64,000 nt of DNA from Pseudomonas psychrophila (GCF_001043005.1 NZ_JYKZ01000003.1:310001-374000), one strand, 5' to 3'. Positions 1-10,236 are shown, counted from the stretch's first letter. Translations and numbers: made by a program. Notes: generated by a model not told the origin, from the letters alone.

Positions 1-2
1 CC

Positions 3-1553
3 GCCAAGCCTTACATCAACCGCTTCTACGAGCAGGACAAGGCCAACTTTCACCATCGCATCGGCATCCACAGCTACACCGCACAGGGCCTCAAGCCGGA
101 CACCCCGTACCGTTTTACCGTGCGCTCGGTAGGGGCTGATGGCCAGGAATCGGCCGACAGCCAGGCCGTGGAGCAACGCACCACCCCTGTGCCTGCGGTC
201 TTTGACGTCATGCAGTACGGCGCCAAGGGTGACGGCAGCAGCCTCGATACGCAGGCCATCCAGAGCGCCATCGACGCCTGTACCGTCGGCTGCAAAGTGC
301 TGCTGCCCAAGGGCATCTACAAAAGCGGGGCGCTTTACCTCAAGAGCAACATGACCCTGCAAATGGCTGAAGGTGCCACGTTGCTGGGCTCAGAGCGGGC
401 CGAAGACTATCCGCTGGCGGGTTATATCCAGTATCCGTATTCCACCACCGTGCGGCCGGCATCCTTGATCAACGCGTTGCCCAGAGATCCGAAGCAGCAC
501 CAGCGCTTCGAAAATATTCGCATCGTCGGCCCGGGCACCATCGACGGCAATGGCTGGAAGCGCCAGGCCGATGTGCTGGACGAGACGGGTCAGGCGCTGC
601 CGTTCTACCTGCCCAGCGATAATACCCGCTACATGCTGGACGGCGTTTTGGCCAAGGCCCAGGTGGAGCAAGCCGTTGCCCGCGGCATGAACGTCAAGGA
701 TGCGTATGGGCAGATGCGTTCCTCATTGATCACCTTGCGTGACGTGAAGAATGTGTTTTATGGCGGCTTCACCGTGCTCAATCCGGCCTACCACGGAATC
801 ATGAACCTGGAGACCGAAAACGTGGTGCTGGCCAACACCACGCACAAGACCTACGACGCCAACAATGGCGATGGCATCGAGTTTGCGAACAGCAAGGGCG
901 CCATGGTGTTCAACAACTTTTTCGACACCGGTGATGACTGCGTCAACTTCGCCGCGGGCACCGGGGCCGATGCGGTGCATCAGAAGCCCCAGGAAGATGC
1001 CTGGATCTTCAACAACTTCTTCCGCAAGGGCCACGGCATGGTTGTGGCCGGCAGCCATACAGGCGCCTGGATTCAAAACATCCTTGCAGAAGACAACGTC
1101 TCGGACGGCACCGATGCGGGGCTGCGCATGAAGAGCACCAACTTCATGGATGGCGGTGCGCGCAACGTCACCTTCCGCGATTCTGCGATTCGCAACACGG
1201 TCAAACAGGCGTTTATTTTCACCCTCGACTACAACGACCCGAACGCCAAACTCGACTACCGGCGCTCCACGGTGCCGGGGCAGTTCCGTGATATTCGCGT
1301 CTCCGACGTGAGTGTCGAGAACGCCCGGGGAGCGTCAATTGAGGTCAAGGGCGACAGTAAAAACAGCGCTTATCACGAAGGGTTGGTTTTCGAGCGGGTG
1401 CGTTTCAGCGGCCCGGCCAAAGCGCGGATTGACGGCTTGAAAGACTCGCAGTTCGCAGAGGTGGTGTTTACCGATACGGGCGGGACCAACCCCTGGCAAG
1501 TGAGCGACAGCCAGGGGTTGAGCTTCAAGGGTGTGGAACCCGGACCGTTGTAG
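3..1553 (+). CDS. GH28 polygalacturonase-like protein with N-terminal Fn3-like segment (5' end outside window)
   Basis: The reading frame is already open at base 3, so the gene is truncated at its 5' end by the window. The first ~60 visible residues (around YTAQGLKPDTPYRFTVRSVG) look like the end of a fibronectin type III module. A parallel beta-helix glycoside hydrolase family 28 domain follows, beginning near FDVMQYGAKGDG. The GH28 signature residues are present, numbering from base 120: NNGDG (D251), GDDC (D272/D273), GSHTG (H313) and RMK (R336-K338). The family hydrolyses alpha-1,4 bonds in polygalacturonate; an Fn3-GH28 arrangement is typical of secreted exo-polygalacturonases. Substrate is inferred, and a rhamnogalacturonan or related pectic target is possible. 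Signal peptide and true start lie upstream of base 1. Confidence 0.85.
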   Translation, partial: AKPYINRFYEQDKANFHHRIGIHSYTAQGLKPDTPYRFTVRSVGADGQESADSQAVEQRTTPVPAVFDVMQYGAKGDGSSLDTQAIQSAIDACTVGCKVLLPKGIYKSGALYLKSNMTLQMAEGATLLGSERAEDYPLAGYIQYPYSTTVRPASLINALPRDPKQHQRFENIRIVGPGTIDGNGWKRQADVLDETGQALPFYLPSDNTRYMLDGVLAKAQVEQAVARGMNVKDAYGQMRSSLITLRDVKNVFYGGFTVLNPAYHGIMNLETENVVLANTTHKTYDANNGDGIEFANSKGAMVFNNFFDTGDDCVNFAAGTGADAVHQKPQEDAWIFNNFFRKGHGMVVAGSHTGAWIQNILAEDNVSDGTDAGLRMKSTNFMDGGARNVTFRDSAIRNTVKQAFIFTLDYNDPNAKLDYRRSTVPGQFRDIRVSDVSVENARGASIEVKGDSKNSAYHEGLVFERVRFSGPAKARIDGLKDSQFAEVVFTDTGGTNPWQVSDSQGLSFKGVEPGPL

Positions 1554-1638
1554 CGTTGGGGTAATGTGATCCTGGCAAGGGTTGTCGACGGTGCTGGCAC
1601 ACGCGACAATCCTTGTTTAACTCAAACAAGAGACTCCC

Positions 1639-2022
1639 ATGAGTAATCACGACCTGACGTTTGTTCCCGATCCTGATGCTGACTCCATCTCATCAGATGT
1701 TGCCGGTTTCGGCGGCATCCTGATGTCCACCCAGATCCCGACCCGTGCTGACGGCAGCCTTGAGCTGGGCGGGATTGTCGAGCAGAGCGAATGCACCCTG
1801 CAGGCGCTCAAGGTAGCGCTGGAGAAGGCGGGCAGCTCGATGGACCGGGTGTTGCACCTGACTATCTACCTCACCGACATGGCTGATCGTGCGGCGTTTA
1901 ACGAAGTGTACAAACGATTCTTTGCCAAGCCGTGGCCGGTGCGTGCCGCGGTGGGCGTGGCCTCGTTGGCGGTTGAAGGGATGCGGGTAGAAGTGACGGC
2001 GATGGCTGCGAAGCAGTCGTAA
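1639..2022 (+). CDS. RidA/YjgF/YER057c family protein
   Basis: This 127-residue protein has the size and layout of the RidA family, cytosolic trimers that deaminate reactive enamine/imine intermediates. The middle holds the family helix-strand pattern (QALKVALEKAGSSMDRVLHL), and the C-terminal half has the conserved Arg region PVRAAVGVASLAVEGMRVEV that supplies the substrate-binding Arg. The start is the ATG preceded by caagaga. It lies 85 bp after the polygalacturonase-like gene and may share its transcript. The last residues (AAKQS) and the stop codon fall inside a dispersed repeat, because ggctgcgaagcagtcg recurs in the intergenic elements; the C-terminal tail was therefore probably reshaped by repeat insertion. 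Specific substrate is unknown. Confidence 0.85.
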   Translation: MSNHDLTFVPDPDADSISSDVAGFGGILMSTQIPTRADGSLELGGIVEQSECTLQALKVALEKAGSSMDRVLHLTIYLTDMADRAAFNEVYKRFFAKPWPVRAAVGVASLAVEGMRVEVTAMAAKQS

Positions 2023-2198
2023 TAACAGCTTCCACGGTTTATCAGGCATACCGCGTGTACCGGTTTTGCGACCGCTTCGCGATCGGCTGCGCAGCAGTCG
2101 TAAAATCAGCTTCCACGGTTAGTCAGGCAAACCGCGCGCTCCGGCTTTGCGACCGCTTCGCGCTCGAACGTAGCCTCGTTCTACTCGTCAACTGCTAC
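2004..2198. repeat. Dispersed palindromic repeat, compound copy A
   Basis: Two overlapping partial units of a repeat found six times in this window. Each contains tccacggttwrtcaggcawaccgcg, then ttgcgaccgcttcgcg, and ends cgtagcctcgttctactcgtcaactgctac. Full copies elsewhere begin gtagycgctgaggagccgtgcgaggctgcg, so the ends are inverted repeats (cgaggctgcg/cgcagcctcg and ctcgtc/gacgag). This is the architecture of REPIN-like or MITE-like elements. Its left end forms the last codons of the RidA-family gene. Confidence 0.7.
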
Positions 2199-2238
2199 GA
2201 GGCGGGGTAGACGCCAACCCCCGTTCCATCTACACCCC

Positions 2239-2886
2239 TTACTTGAAGATATTGGACTCGAGACAATAGGTGATCAAATCCTGGTCGCTGGTCACTTCCA
2301 ATTTACGCATGGCAGAAATTTTCTGAGCACTGATGGTCTTGGAACTTCTGTTTTGCCCTCTTGCGATGTCAGTGACACTTTGCCCTGAGACAAAAAGACG
2401 AAGTATTTCGTGCTCTTTGGGTGACAGAGTGGCGAAGCGCTCATTCAAGGGCAGCAGGTTATCAGTCAACGATTTAGCCGTTGCGTCAGCGTTCTGGTAT
2501 TCCATGCCCTGGATAATAGCGTTGAGCGCGACTTCGATTTCGTTGTGCAAATGCCTTTTTTGAATGATTCCGGCCACTCCCAGTTCGTGCAGGCGAGTGA
2601 GAATCAAGGGGCTGGATATCATGGTTAACACCAGAATGCGCACACTGGGGTAGTGACGCTTCAAATACTCCACCAGTTTCAGGCCGTCACCGTAAGGTGA
2701 TTTTGCCGGCATGCTGAAATCCGTGACGATAAGGTCTACAGCCTGTTTCTCCAGCAGCTGCACCAGCCCTTCAGAGCCTACCGCTTGGCCGACAACATGG
2801 AAGCGTCCGTCGCGCTCAATCAATTCAAGCAAGCCCAACAGCACAATGGGGTGATCGTCGGCGATTACAACATTAAGTTTGCGCAT
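2239..2886 (-). CDS. rcsB: RcsB-like response regulator (REC-LuxR HTH)
   Basis: The 215-residue protein has an N-terminal receiver domain with acidic pocket DD near residues 10-11 and phospho-acceptor D56 in IVTDFSMP. A C-terminal LuxR-type helix-turn-helix follows (LSPKEHEILRLFVSGQSVTDIARGQNRSSKTISAQ). The SPYGDGLKLVEYL insertion after the phosphorylation site and the overall sequence are RcsB/RocA-like rather than NarL-like. It is the last gene of the leftward regulatory operon, 41 bp after the REC-HPt reading frame, and probably receives phosphate from that HPt. In P. aeruginosa the equivalent proteins (RcsB of PA14 cupD, RocA1 of cupC) activate chaperone-usher fimbrial operons; here the divergent pilus operon is the expected target. 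Start is the ATG at 2886. Confidence 0.8.
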   Translation of the reverse strand: MRKLNVVIADDHPIVLLGLLELIERDGRFHVVGQAVGSEGLVQLLEKQAVDLIVTDFSMPAKSPYGDGLKLVEYLKRHYPSVRILVLTMISSPLILTRLHELGVAGIIQKRHLHNEIEVALNAIIQGMEYQNADATAKSLTDNLLPLNERFATLSPKEHEILRLFVSGQSVTDIARGQNRSSKTISAQKISAMRKLEVTSDQDLITYCLESNIFK

Positions 2887-2927
2887 GGCACGTTATCCGT
2901 GAAACGTCACGAGTAGATTGAATGGCT

Positions 2928-3707
2928 TCATAAGTCAGGAGCCTCCAGTTTTTTTAGCAATGCATCTATTCGTTCCAGCCAGTCGCTGACATCCTGTGCC
3001 AGTTGAGGTGTAACGCCACGTTCTCTTAGCTGGAGTTCAAGTTCACTGCAGGTATCGGCCAGGGCGTAAGACTGTACTGAGCCCAAGGCTCCGCCCATGC
3101 TGTGCAACTGATGTGCCAGTGCCATGGCATCGTTACTGTCCAGTGCAACTTGAATCATGTGCACATCTTCGTACATCGTGCTGAAGAACAGCTCGCGCAT
3201 TCGGGGCGAGAGCTGAACTTGATCGATGCCGCTTGTGGTGGCCGTGGGCTGGTCAGTCGTCATGCCAGGATCAATCAGTACGCCCTTGTAGTGCTTGAGC
3301 AGTTGGGCATGCAGGGTATGCATGCTCAAGGGCTTGACCATCCAGGCGTTCATGCCGGCAGCGGCGCAGCGTTTGCCCTCTTCGCGCATGGCATTGGCAG
3401 TAATGCCGATAATGGGCAGTTCCGAGTCTTGTGTCCGCAGGGCCCTGGCCAATTCATAACCGTTGAGCACCGGCATGTTGACGTCGGTCAGTACCAGGTC
3501 GAACTCGCCGGGCATCCAGAATTCAAGTGCCTGTTCACCATTGATGGCCACCACTACGAAGCATCCCAGCGCCTCCAGCTGCTCCTTGATGATTTCTCGA
3601 TTGATCGGGTTGTCTTCGGCAACCAGCACGCGCAGTTGCAGCTGTTGGTTTTGTCTGGGGAGTGAGTCACTGACGGGCGTGGCGATTCCTTGCTGTGCAA
3701 AGCTCAC
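2928..3707 (-). CDS. REC-HPt module, detached C-terminal part of an RcsC-like hybrid kinase
   Basis: This frame encodes a receiver domain (EDN acid pocket near residue 31, phospho-acceptor D75 in VLTDVNMP) followed by a histidine phosphotransfer domain with the phosphorylatable H199 in AHQLHSMGGALG. The only nearby start is a GTG at 3707 with poor ribosome-binding sequence. The frame stays open upstream to a stop at 3852-3854, and that upstream translation (DWPGPRIIARPDG... then IRGIAWAVSFAQQG) aligns with the linker of the neighbouring PvrS-like kinase ([13 protein letters not shown]... [11 protein letters not shown]). I therefore read this as the C-terminal third of one kinase gene split by a frameshift between about 3840 and 3851. 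Whether it is translated separately is unknown. Confidence 0.75.
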   Translation of the reverse strand: MSFAQQGIATPVSDSLPRQNQQLQLRVLVAEDNPINREIIKEQLEALGCFVVVAINGEQALEFWMPGEFDLVLTDVNMPVLNGYELARALRTQDSELPIIGITANAMREEGKRCAAAGMNAWMVKPLSMHTLHAQLLKHYKGVLIDPGMTTDQPTATTSGIDQVQLSPRMRELFFSTMYEDVHMIQVALDSNDAMALAHQLHSMGGALGSVQSYALADTCSELELQLRERGVTPQLAQDVSDWLERIDALLKKLEAPDL

Positions 3708-3793
3708 GGCCCAGGCAATCCCCCGAATGGAATTGGCATCTGCTTCCCAGCCATTGGCACTGAACTCAGGTGGGTTGCGCCCGTCTGGCCTGG

Positions 3794-6142
3794 CTATAAT
3801 GCGCGGGCCCGGCCAGTCGTGATGAGTGTCCGATGCCAGGATGTTGAGCGGTCAACCGACTGCATATCGTTCAGCAGCCGAGCGTGTACCCCCATTCGAC
3901 TTAGCCATGCACAGATATGTTGTGCCAGCTCAGGGGGCGGTGCCCGTACATAAACGGGTACTGGCTGAGGCCCGAACTCAGGGCAGTCGGCCAGCTCTCC
4001 AGGCTCGCGTTTGAGCCTCAGTTGCAAGGAAAAACTGCTGCCCAGACCGGGTTCGCTTATCACCTCAAGTGAACCACCCATCAACTCGCACAGCCGTCGG
4101 CAAATGGACAGCCCCAAGCCTGCGCCTCCTTCACTGAAGGTAGTGCGCACTTGATAAAAAGGCTCGAACAGTTGCACTTGTTGTGCAGGGGAAATACCGA
4201 TTCCCGAGTCGCTGACTTGCCATTCCAGAGTGCTGTATTCCTCGTTTTGCTCCAGTGTGCGGACCCACAAAACTACCTGGCCGCTGTCGGTGAACTTGAT
4301 GGCATTGCTGAGCAGATTATTGAGAATCTGACGGATGCGCACCGGGTCACCCCGTACCCTGGCGGGTATCTGGGCATCAATGCAGGCATAGAGTTGCAAG
4401 CCTTTGTTCAGGGCAAAGGCACTGTAGGTGCTCATGGTTTCTTCGGTTATATCCAGGGGGCAAAAGTCCTGGCTGTCGATGGTCATCTGTCCCGCTTCAA
4501 TCTTGGAGACATCCAGAACATCGCTGATTAGCTGGAACAAGGTCGACGATGAGCGCTGGATGGTGTGCAGATACTCCTGCTGACGCGGTTGCAGAGCAGT
4601 GAGCTCCAGCAGTTCCAGCGTGCCCAATACGCCATAGAGGGGGGTGCGGATTTCATGACTCATGGTTGCCAGAAAACGACTTTTGGCTTTGTTGGCCGAA
4701 TCTGCAGCCTGGCGCGCGTGCTCAAGGATGGTCGCATCTTGAATATGGTTAGTCACATCGTGGAAGGCACAAAGCCAGGCGTCCTCACCGTGGTAGCGGG
4801 TAAAAACAACACCCACCTGCAAATGGCGACCGTCAATCTCCAGCTCGGTTTTACCGTGAGCAGACAGCTCATGGTGCTTCTCGAGAGCGGCAACAAGCTT
4901 TGCCGAGCTGCACGATTGCTGTGCTAGCTGGTTTTCAAGCAATACCTTGTGATCGCTGCACCGCACCACACATAGACCGGTAGGTGCACTTTCAATAACT
5001 GTCTGACTGAAAGCCTCACGCTCGGCAATATCGTCGTGAGCTTGTCGCGCGGGCACGATGACCCGTTTTTTGTACCACCGGTTGAACGCCCAGCCGCAAC
5101 CCAGTCCCGCCAGCAACAGCGCGAGCAGGCCCAGTAAAGCCCACAAGGCATAGTCCAGAAAGGTTGTAAAATTGATGATGTAAATGCCGGTCCAGGGCTT
5201 TGGCTCAGCACTGCTGATCTGAAATACGAGGCCCTCGCTATCAAGGTTCAGCCCGTCATGCAGCGCCAGTTCCGGCTTGGGCGTGCCAATCACTGTCTCG
5301 CCAGTGGGAGCGATCAGGATGAAATGGTCATAGATCGACCGCTGCGTGATTCGCTCGACATTGTTGACCTGAGCCAGATTCAGCAACGAAGCAACCACGA
5401 CCCTTGGGCTGGCACCGGAAATATGCAGTTGCGTGGAGGGCAGATCAATATCGACATAGCTCAGCATGTTTGGGGCGCCGCCACTACCGGGCCTGCCGAT
5501 ATAGGGCAGCCAATGCACAGAGTTGGCTTCTCCCTGCCCAGTGTGTGCGGTTCTGGACGCCAGAATCTGCTGTATGACAAAGGCTGACTCACCTACCTGC
5601 GTATGGGCCACACCGCGCAGCCGTCCGTGGGCCGGGACGCTGAGCTCAAAATTGTCCGGGACATTGAACACGTAAATTTGCGGTGACTGATAGTGCGAGG
5701 CGGACCAATACGCGCTGTAATAGTTGGCCAGATGGGCGCCCAATTCAGTGATTTTGCTGTTCTGCAGGGCAGGGATGGTGGTCGGGTTGATTCTTACACT
5801 GAACGGCAGAGAGAACGAATACTCTCTCCCCACATAGACGTTGTCACCCTGCGCAGGTGCCGGGTCGTGCAGGTTTATCGGTGCATGCAGTTTTTCCAGC
5901 AGCCTGCCCTTGGTGCTTTCCCTGGATACGGTGTTGAGAAAAGACTCGTGCTCACGAATTTTTTCCATCAGCCGGGCAAAGTGAAAACTCACATTCTCGC
6001 GTTGCTCGTCAAGCATGCGCTGCACGCCCCAATAGCTGATTCCAATCAACAGCAAAGCGAGTGCGAGTAGAACGGTAAGCCCTTTGTTAAGGCGCAGTGA
6101 GCTCTTGGTCAACTTATCAAGGAGGGTGTTACGCGCAGTCAT
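3794..6142 (-). CDS. RcsC-like sensor histidine kinase, truncated by frameshift
   Basis: Inner-membrane sensor kinase: TM1 at about residues 20-40, a periplasmic sensor region of ~290 residues, TM2 near 335-360, a PAS-like segment, a HisKA domain with H496 ([13 protein letters not shown]) and a HATPase domain (N-box SNAIKF, DSGIGIS, GAGLGLS). The final ~15 residues (SWHRTLITTGRARAL) are out of frame. The neighbouring frame restores similarity to the paralogous kinase and continues into REC and HPt domains. An intact product would be about 1,070 residues. In PA14 the equivalent RcsC feeds RcsB. As written, the kinase lacks its REC and HPt domains and would need the separate REC-HPt product to relay phosphate. 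Gap to the upstream EAL gene is 62 bp. Confidence 0.8.
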   Translation of the reverse strand: MTARNTLLDKLTKSSLRLNKGLTVLLALALLLIGISYWGVQRMLDEQRENVSFHFARLMEKIREHESFLNTVSRESTKGRLLEKLHAPINLHDPAPAQGDNVYVGREYSFSLPFSVRINPTTIPALQNSKITELGAHLANYYSAYWSASHYQSPQIYVFNVPDNFELSVPAHGRLRGVAHTQVGESAFVIQQILASRTAHTGQGEANSVHWLPYIGRPGSGGAPNMLSYVDIDLPSTQLHISGASPRVVVASLLNLAQVNNVERITQRSIYDHFILIAPTGETVIGTPKPELALHDGLNLDSEGLVFQISSAEPKPWTGIYIINFTTFLDYALWALLGLLALLLAGLGCGWAFNRWYKKRVIVPARQAHDDIAEREAFSQTVIESAPTGLCVVRCSDHKVLLENQLAQQSCSSAKLVAALEKHHELSAHGKTELEIDGRHLQVGVVFTRYHGEDAWLCAFHDVTNHIQDATILEHARQAADSANKAKSRFLATMSHEIRTPLYGVLGTLELLELTALQPRQQEYLHTIQRSSSTLFQLISDVLDVSKIEAGQMTIDSQDFCPLDITEETMSTYSAFALNKGLQLYACIDAQIPARVRGDPVRIRQILNNLLSNAIKFTDSGQVVLWVRTLEQNEEYSTLEWQVSDSGIGISPAQQVQLFEPFYQVRTTFSEGGAGLGLSICRRLCELMGGSLEVISEPGLGSSFSLQLRLKREPGELADCPEFGPQPVPVYVRAPPPELAQHICAWLSRMGVHARLLNDMQSVDRSTSWHRTLITTGRARAL

Positions 6143-6204
6143 CTTGAAGCCCTGAACAAAGCGATTCGTACAAAAGAGTTAACCTTCAAAAAACCCTCAA
6201 GCGC

Positions 6205-7392
6205 CTAAAATGCGCTTGCCGGGCCATCATGAGTCAACAACTGCGCAAACAAGTCGCTAGAGACAGCGTGGGAGATCAAAAAGCCCTGGACCTGAGTGCA
6301 GTCGATCTTGTGCAAAAAGGCAAGTTCTTGCGCTGTTTCTACACCTTCCGCGACAACGGTCAGGCCCAGTTGCCGTCCAAGCCCGACGATGCTGGTCAAG
6401 GCTTGCGCCAGCTCTTCATTTTCACTGCAGCCGCGCACCAGCGCCCGGTCGATCTTGAGCTCGGTAAAAGGGGTCGAGACCAGGTTGATGTAGGAGCTGT
6501 AACCTTTGCCGAAGTCGTCTTGTGACAGCCCGAACCCCTTGATCCGTAACCGGCAAGCACCCGCATAAAAGCTACTCATTTGTTGAGGGGTTGAGCACTC
6601 CATCAACTCAAAGAACACTTTTTCCGGCACACCGTTGTGGCGCAGAACGAACGCGTGAATACGATCGGGAAGGTCATCGCTGTTAAGCAGGTGGGTAGGC
6701 AGGTTGATCGACACAGGTATGTCATAGCCTTGCCTGGCCCATTGCGCCTGGGCCTCGATACCTTGTTCAAGCATCAGCCATAACAGGCGCTCCTCCAGAT
6801 TAAAGGTGCTCAGTGCGGGCAGAAACACCCCGGGTAACAGCACCCCGTGTTCGGGATGTATCCAGCGCACCAGTGCTTCGGCAGCCACGATGCGGCCATT
6901 GGCCAATGCTTTTTTGGGCTGAAACCAGGCCTCAAACTCTGCGTTGTCCAGTGCGTCAATCAGTGACTGGCGGTCAATATCGGCAAGGGGTGCCGGTGGC
7001 GTTTTATCTCGCAGCCTCATGAGCTGGTCGATCAGATCCCGCAGGGCGCTGGCCCGCACCGGCTTTGAAATCAGCCCGATGACGTTGACCTCCAGATTGC
7101 GGGCAACCAGGCTTGCGGCCATCAGCATGCGTCGTGAGGACGAGCTCATGATTGCCAGGGCAGGTCGTGAGCGCAGGGCTGCCAGCTTCTGGATGAACTG
7201 CACACCATCCATGCCAGGCATCAGCAGATCGGTGAGGACTAAATCGTAATTATGCCGTTGCAGGCAGGCCAGGGCGTGCGCGCCGTCTTGTGCACACTCC
7301 AAATAAAAGTCTCCCAACTCGCTGAACAGGTTCTGTAAATACATCCGCTGAAAAGGATGATCCTCAACAATCAAAATGCTAAAGGGTTTCAT
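6205..7392 (-). CDS. PvrR/RocR-like response regulator, REC-EAL c-di-GMP phosphodiesterase
   Basis: The 395-residue protein begins with a receiver domain (ED acid pair at residues 10-11, D55 in VLTDLLMP) and continues into an EAL domain. The catalytic set is intact: EAL at 172-174 (AAEALVRW), SINLP, FELME, DDFGKGYSS, KIDR, VVAEGVET and VQGF. It should hydrolyse c-di-GMP under receiver control. The first codons overlap the end of the upstream hybrid kinase by 14 bp, so translation is probably coupled. In P. aeruginosa, RocR and PvrR of this architecture antagonise fimbrial expression and biofilm formation, beside RocS/PvrS kinases. The same role is inferred here for the divergent CS1-type pilus operon. 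Confidence 0.85.
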   Translation of the reverse strand: MKPFSILIVEDHPFQRMYLQNLFSELGDFYLECAQDGAHALACLQRHNYDLVLTDLLMPGMDGVQFIQKLAALRSRPALAIMSSSSRRMLMAASLVARNLEVNVIGLISKPVRASALRDLIDQLMRLRDKTPPAPLADIDRQSLIDALDNAEFEAWFQPKKALANGRIVAAEALVRWIHPEHGVLLPGVFLPALSTFNLEERLLWLMLEQGIEAQAQWARQGYDIPVSINLPTHLLNSDDLPDRIHAFVLRHNGVPEKVFFELMECSTPQQMSSFYAGACRLRIKGFGLSQDDFGKGYSSYINLVSTPFTELKIDRALVRGCSENEELAQALTSIVGLGRQLGLTVVAEGVETAQELAFLHKIDCTQVQGFLISHAVSSDLFAQLLTHDGPASAF

Positions 7393-10201
7393 GGGCTGCT
7401 CCTTCGTAAGGCGCTAGGCAGTTAAACAAGGCCTGCAAGTTGAAAGGTTTGACCAGGCAGTGGTTCATTCCGGCCCCAAGACAGAGTTCTTCTTCGCCAA
7501 GCATGGCGTTGGCAGTGGCGCCGATGATCGGTGACAGGCAACCTTGGCTGCGGAGCAGGCGGGTCAGTTCATAACCGTTGACTTTGGGCATATTGACGTC
7601 GGTGATCAGCAAATCGAACTTTCCTTTGTGCCAAATGGACAGTGCTTCTTCGCCATTGGAGGCCAGCTCGACGCAGCAGCCGAGTTTTTCCAGCTGTGCG
7701 CTCATAATCAATTGATTAATCACGTTGTCTTCGGCTACCAGGATCTTCAGGTTGAGCCTTTTCAATTCATTTATTTCATTGGGCTTGTTGGGTTTGAGCA
7801 CCTGCAAACCCTGTGCCTCGCCGACGGCTTGATGGATGGCTTTTAAATGATTGAGGTTGACCTTCCATGTGCCGTCAATGATCTGTGGTTCGTGGTTGCC
7901 GTCTCCAGTGGCCAGCACTACCGGGCCATCCCAGTCAGGTTCCAGCCGTTGCTCAAGGGAGCCTGGGTGTAACTCAAGCAAAACAGCGTCTGTATCACCC
8001 TGGTGGTGCGCAGGGTGGCCGATTTGTGGGCGCGCGCCCCACTTGCGCAGCCAACCGCTGACGGTCTCGGCCAGTTCACGCACAGGTGAAACCACATGGA
8101 TGGTTTCCGGCAGCAGCTCGGGCAGGGCCGCTGACAAGCCGCTGGTGGCTGGCACCTCCAAAGGCAGGCTGAGGGAAAAACTGCTGCCCAGGCCCACTTC
8201 ACTGACCATGCGGATGCTGCCATTCATTAACTGGATTAAACGCAGGCAGATCGGCAGGCCAAGGCCGGTGCCAGCCACCCCATGGGTGCTGCCTTCGCTC
8301 TGGTAGAACGGCTCGAAAATAAAAGGCTGCGCGGCCTGTGGAATGCCTCTGCCCGTGTCTGAAACTTGCCACAACAGACTGGCCCGTTCACCTTCACGAC
8401 TCTGCAGGCTCAAGCGCAGAACCACTCGGCCGGAGTCGGTGAATTTCACGGCGTTACTCAGCAGGTTGTTGAGCACCTGGCGAATGCGCGCCACATCACC
8501 TATAACCCGGTCCGGCAACTTGGGGTCATAGCAGGCGTAGAGTTTCAACCCCTTGCGCTGTGCAGCGGCGGCATAGGCTTGAACAACCTCCTGAGCCAGT
8601 TCCAGCACAGAGAACTCGCTCAGTTCCAGCGCCAGTTGCCCTGCTTCGATCTTTGATACATCCAGTACGTCACAAATCAGCTGTAACAACGTGGCGGAGG
8701 AGCTTTCGATAGCATGCAGATAATCCTTTTGCTGGGGGTCCAGTTGAGTGCGCCCCAGCAGTTCCAGCGTGCCCAGCACCCCATGTAACGGTGTGCGAAT
8801 CTCATGGCTCATGGTGGCCAGGAACAGGGTTTTGGCTTCGTTGGCAGCTTCTGCTATTTGCCGTGCCTGTTGCAGCGTTGTTTCAATCTGGGTGCGAGTA
8901 CTGATGTCGCTGAAGGCGCACAGCAGCACGTCCTCGCTTCTATAGCGGGTCGGTGCACAGCTTAAATACAAGTGGCGGCCGTCGGCCGTTTCAAAGTAGT
9001 CGGTAAGCTCTGGCTCGGCACTGCCGAAGGCGTGCTGTATCCAGGTGGCGCTCAACGCTTCGCGTTCACCGCCCTGGCCCATCCATTGTTGGGCCAGGGT
9101 GTTTTCCAGCACCACCTGGCCATCGCTGCGACGCAGCACACACAGCGCCACAGGTGCGGTCTGAATGACGTCGCGGCTGAACAGCTCGCTTTCGACCAGC
9201 GCCTGGATGCGATGAATCGTGGGGGCGATAAAGCGCTGCTCCAGGCGCCGCATCAACAGCCACACCAACGTCAGGCTGATCAGGCAAAACAGCAGTGCCC
9301 CCAGCAACTGCGGCCATAACGACAGCATGACTGAACGCAAGTCGATGAAGTACACCAACTGCCAGTCAGACGACTTGAGTTGTTTGCGGATAACCACATG
9401 ATCCGGCCACCACCGGCTACCGACCAGGCCGAAGAAGTTCTGGTCTTGCAGCGGCAACAGCCTGTCACCCAATGCATGCACAAGGCTGTTGGTGAACAGC
9501 AAAGAGCCCTGCGAGTTGAGCATCATGAATTGCCCGGCGCTCTGATCACTCAGGGCCGTCGAGACTTCGCCGGAATCCATTTCCAGCCCCAGCCAGCCGG
9601 ATTGAGGGTCGCGCTCATCCAGGCGGATAAAAATATACAGCCGGGCATGGGGGCTGTCCTGCTCCGACAGCCACAGCTCATCCAACTCTCTTTTATCATC
9701 GTGTTTCAGTGAATCGAGCTGGCGCAGGATGGTTTCGGAAAACCCGCTCACCGCATCGGTGGCGTTATACAGACGGGATACTTTGGCATGGGCACCTGTG
9801 CTGACGTAGACCAGATTGACCTGTTTCTCTTTCATATAATCGCGCAAGCGTTCAGTCAGCCACAGGTTCCATTGCCGCTGTGGCGAAGGCCCCAGGAGTA
9901 AATGGATTTCTTCCGCAGAGACGGTGACAAATTCGCCTTCAGGCTGGCGGGTTGCAGAAAGGCTGATGCTTTCCAGCAGTGCCTGGCGGGTAGTGAAAAA
10001 TGTATGGGCTTCGGCGATGGCACTGCTCATATAGCCGCGGCGCTGGGACAGTTCGGTATTGAATGTAAAGAGCAGAAAGTTATAGACCCCGGCCAGCAGT
10101 CCTGCCAACAGGATGGCAGCCACTGTCCATAATAAGCGTCTTGCTGAATGAGGAGAGGAGAGCAGGGGGGTTATGGAGTGCAAGTACATTTTGAGTTTCA
10201 T
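7379..10201 (-). CDS. PvrS/RocS-like hybrid sensor histidine kinase
   Basis: Membrane hybrid kinase of 940 residues: TM1 near 20-45, a large periplasmic sensor region, TM2 around 305-325, PAS-like segment, HisKA with H466 ([13 protein letters not shown]), HATPase, a degenerate spacer domain and a C-terminal receiver with D868 (LLITDVNMP). No HPt domain is present, so phosphate would have to pass through the HPt encoded at 2928-3707 or go elsewhere. It is the first gene of the leftward regulatory operon and faces the pilin gene across 287 bp. An RcsB-box-like palindrome lies 36 bp before the start codon, which suggests feedback by the RcsB-like regulator. Confidence 0.8.
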   Translation of the reverse strand: MKLKMYLHSITPLLSSPHSARRLLWTVAAILLAGLLAGVYNFLLFTFNTELSQRRGYMSSAIAEAHTFFTTRQALLESISLSATRQPEGEFVTVSAEEIHLLLGPSPQRQWNLWLTERLRDYMKEKQVNLVYVSTGAHAKVSRLYNATDAVSGFSETILRQLDSLKHDDKRELDELWLSEQDSPHARLYIFIRLDERDPQSGWLGLEMDSGEVSTALSDQSAGQFMMLNSQGSLLFTNSLVHALGDRLLPLQDQNFFGLVGSRWWPDHVVIRKQLKSSDWQLVYFIDLRSVMLSLWPQLLGALLFCLISLTLVWLLMRRLEQRFIAPTIHRIQALVESELFSRDVIQTAPVALCVLRRSDGQVVLENTLAQQWMGQGGEREALSATWIQHAFGSAEPELTDYFETADGRHLYLSCAPTRYRSEDVLLCAFSDISTRTQIETTLQQARQIAEAANEAKTLFLATMSHEIRTPLHGVLGTLELLGRTQLDPQQKDYLHAIESSSATLLQLICDVLDVSKIEAGQLALELSEFSVLELAQEVVQAYAAAAQRKGLKLYACYDPKLPDRVIGDVARIRQVLNNLLSNAVKFTDSGRVVLRLSLQSREGERASLLWQVSDTGRGIPQAAQPFIFEPFYQSEGSTHGVAGTGLGLPICLRLIQLMNGSIRMVSEVGLGSSFSLSLPLEVPATSGLSAALPELLPETIHVVSPVRELAETVSGWLRKWGARPQIGHPAHHQGDTDAVLLELHPGSLEQRLEPDWDGPVVLATGDGNHEPQIIDGTWKVNLNHLKAIHQAVGEAQGLQVLKPNKPNEINELKRLNLKILVAEDNVINQLIMSAQLEKLGCCVELASNGEEALSIWHKGKFDLLITDVNMPKVNGYELTRLLRSQGCLSPIIGATANAMLGEEELCLGAGMNHCLVKPFNLQALFNCLAPYEGAAHETL

Positions 10202-10236
10202 TCCGATACTCTATGCCGTGCACAGAGTGCTGGATA

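Noticed and set aside
3794..3860. Programmed ribosomal frameshift in the kinase gene
   Set aside because: No slippery heptamer, Shine-Dalgarno-like stimulator or obvious downstream pseudoknot was seen; a simple indel is likelier.
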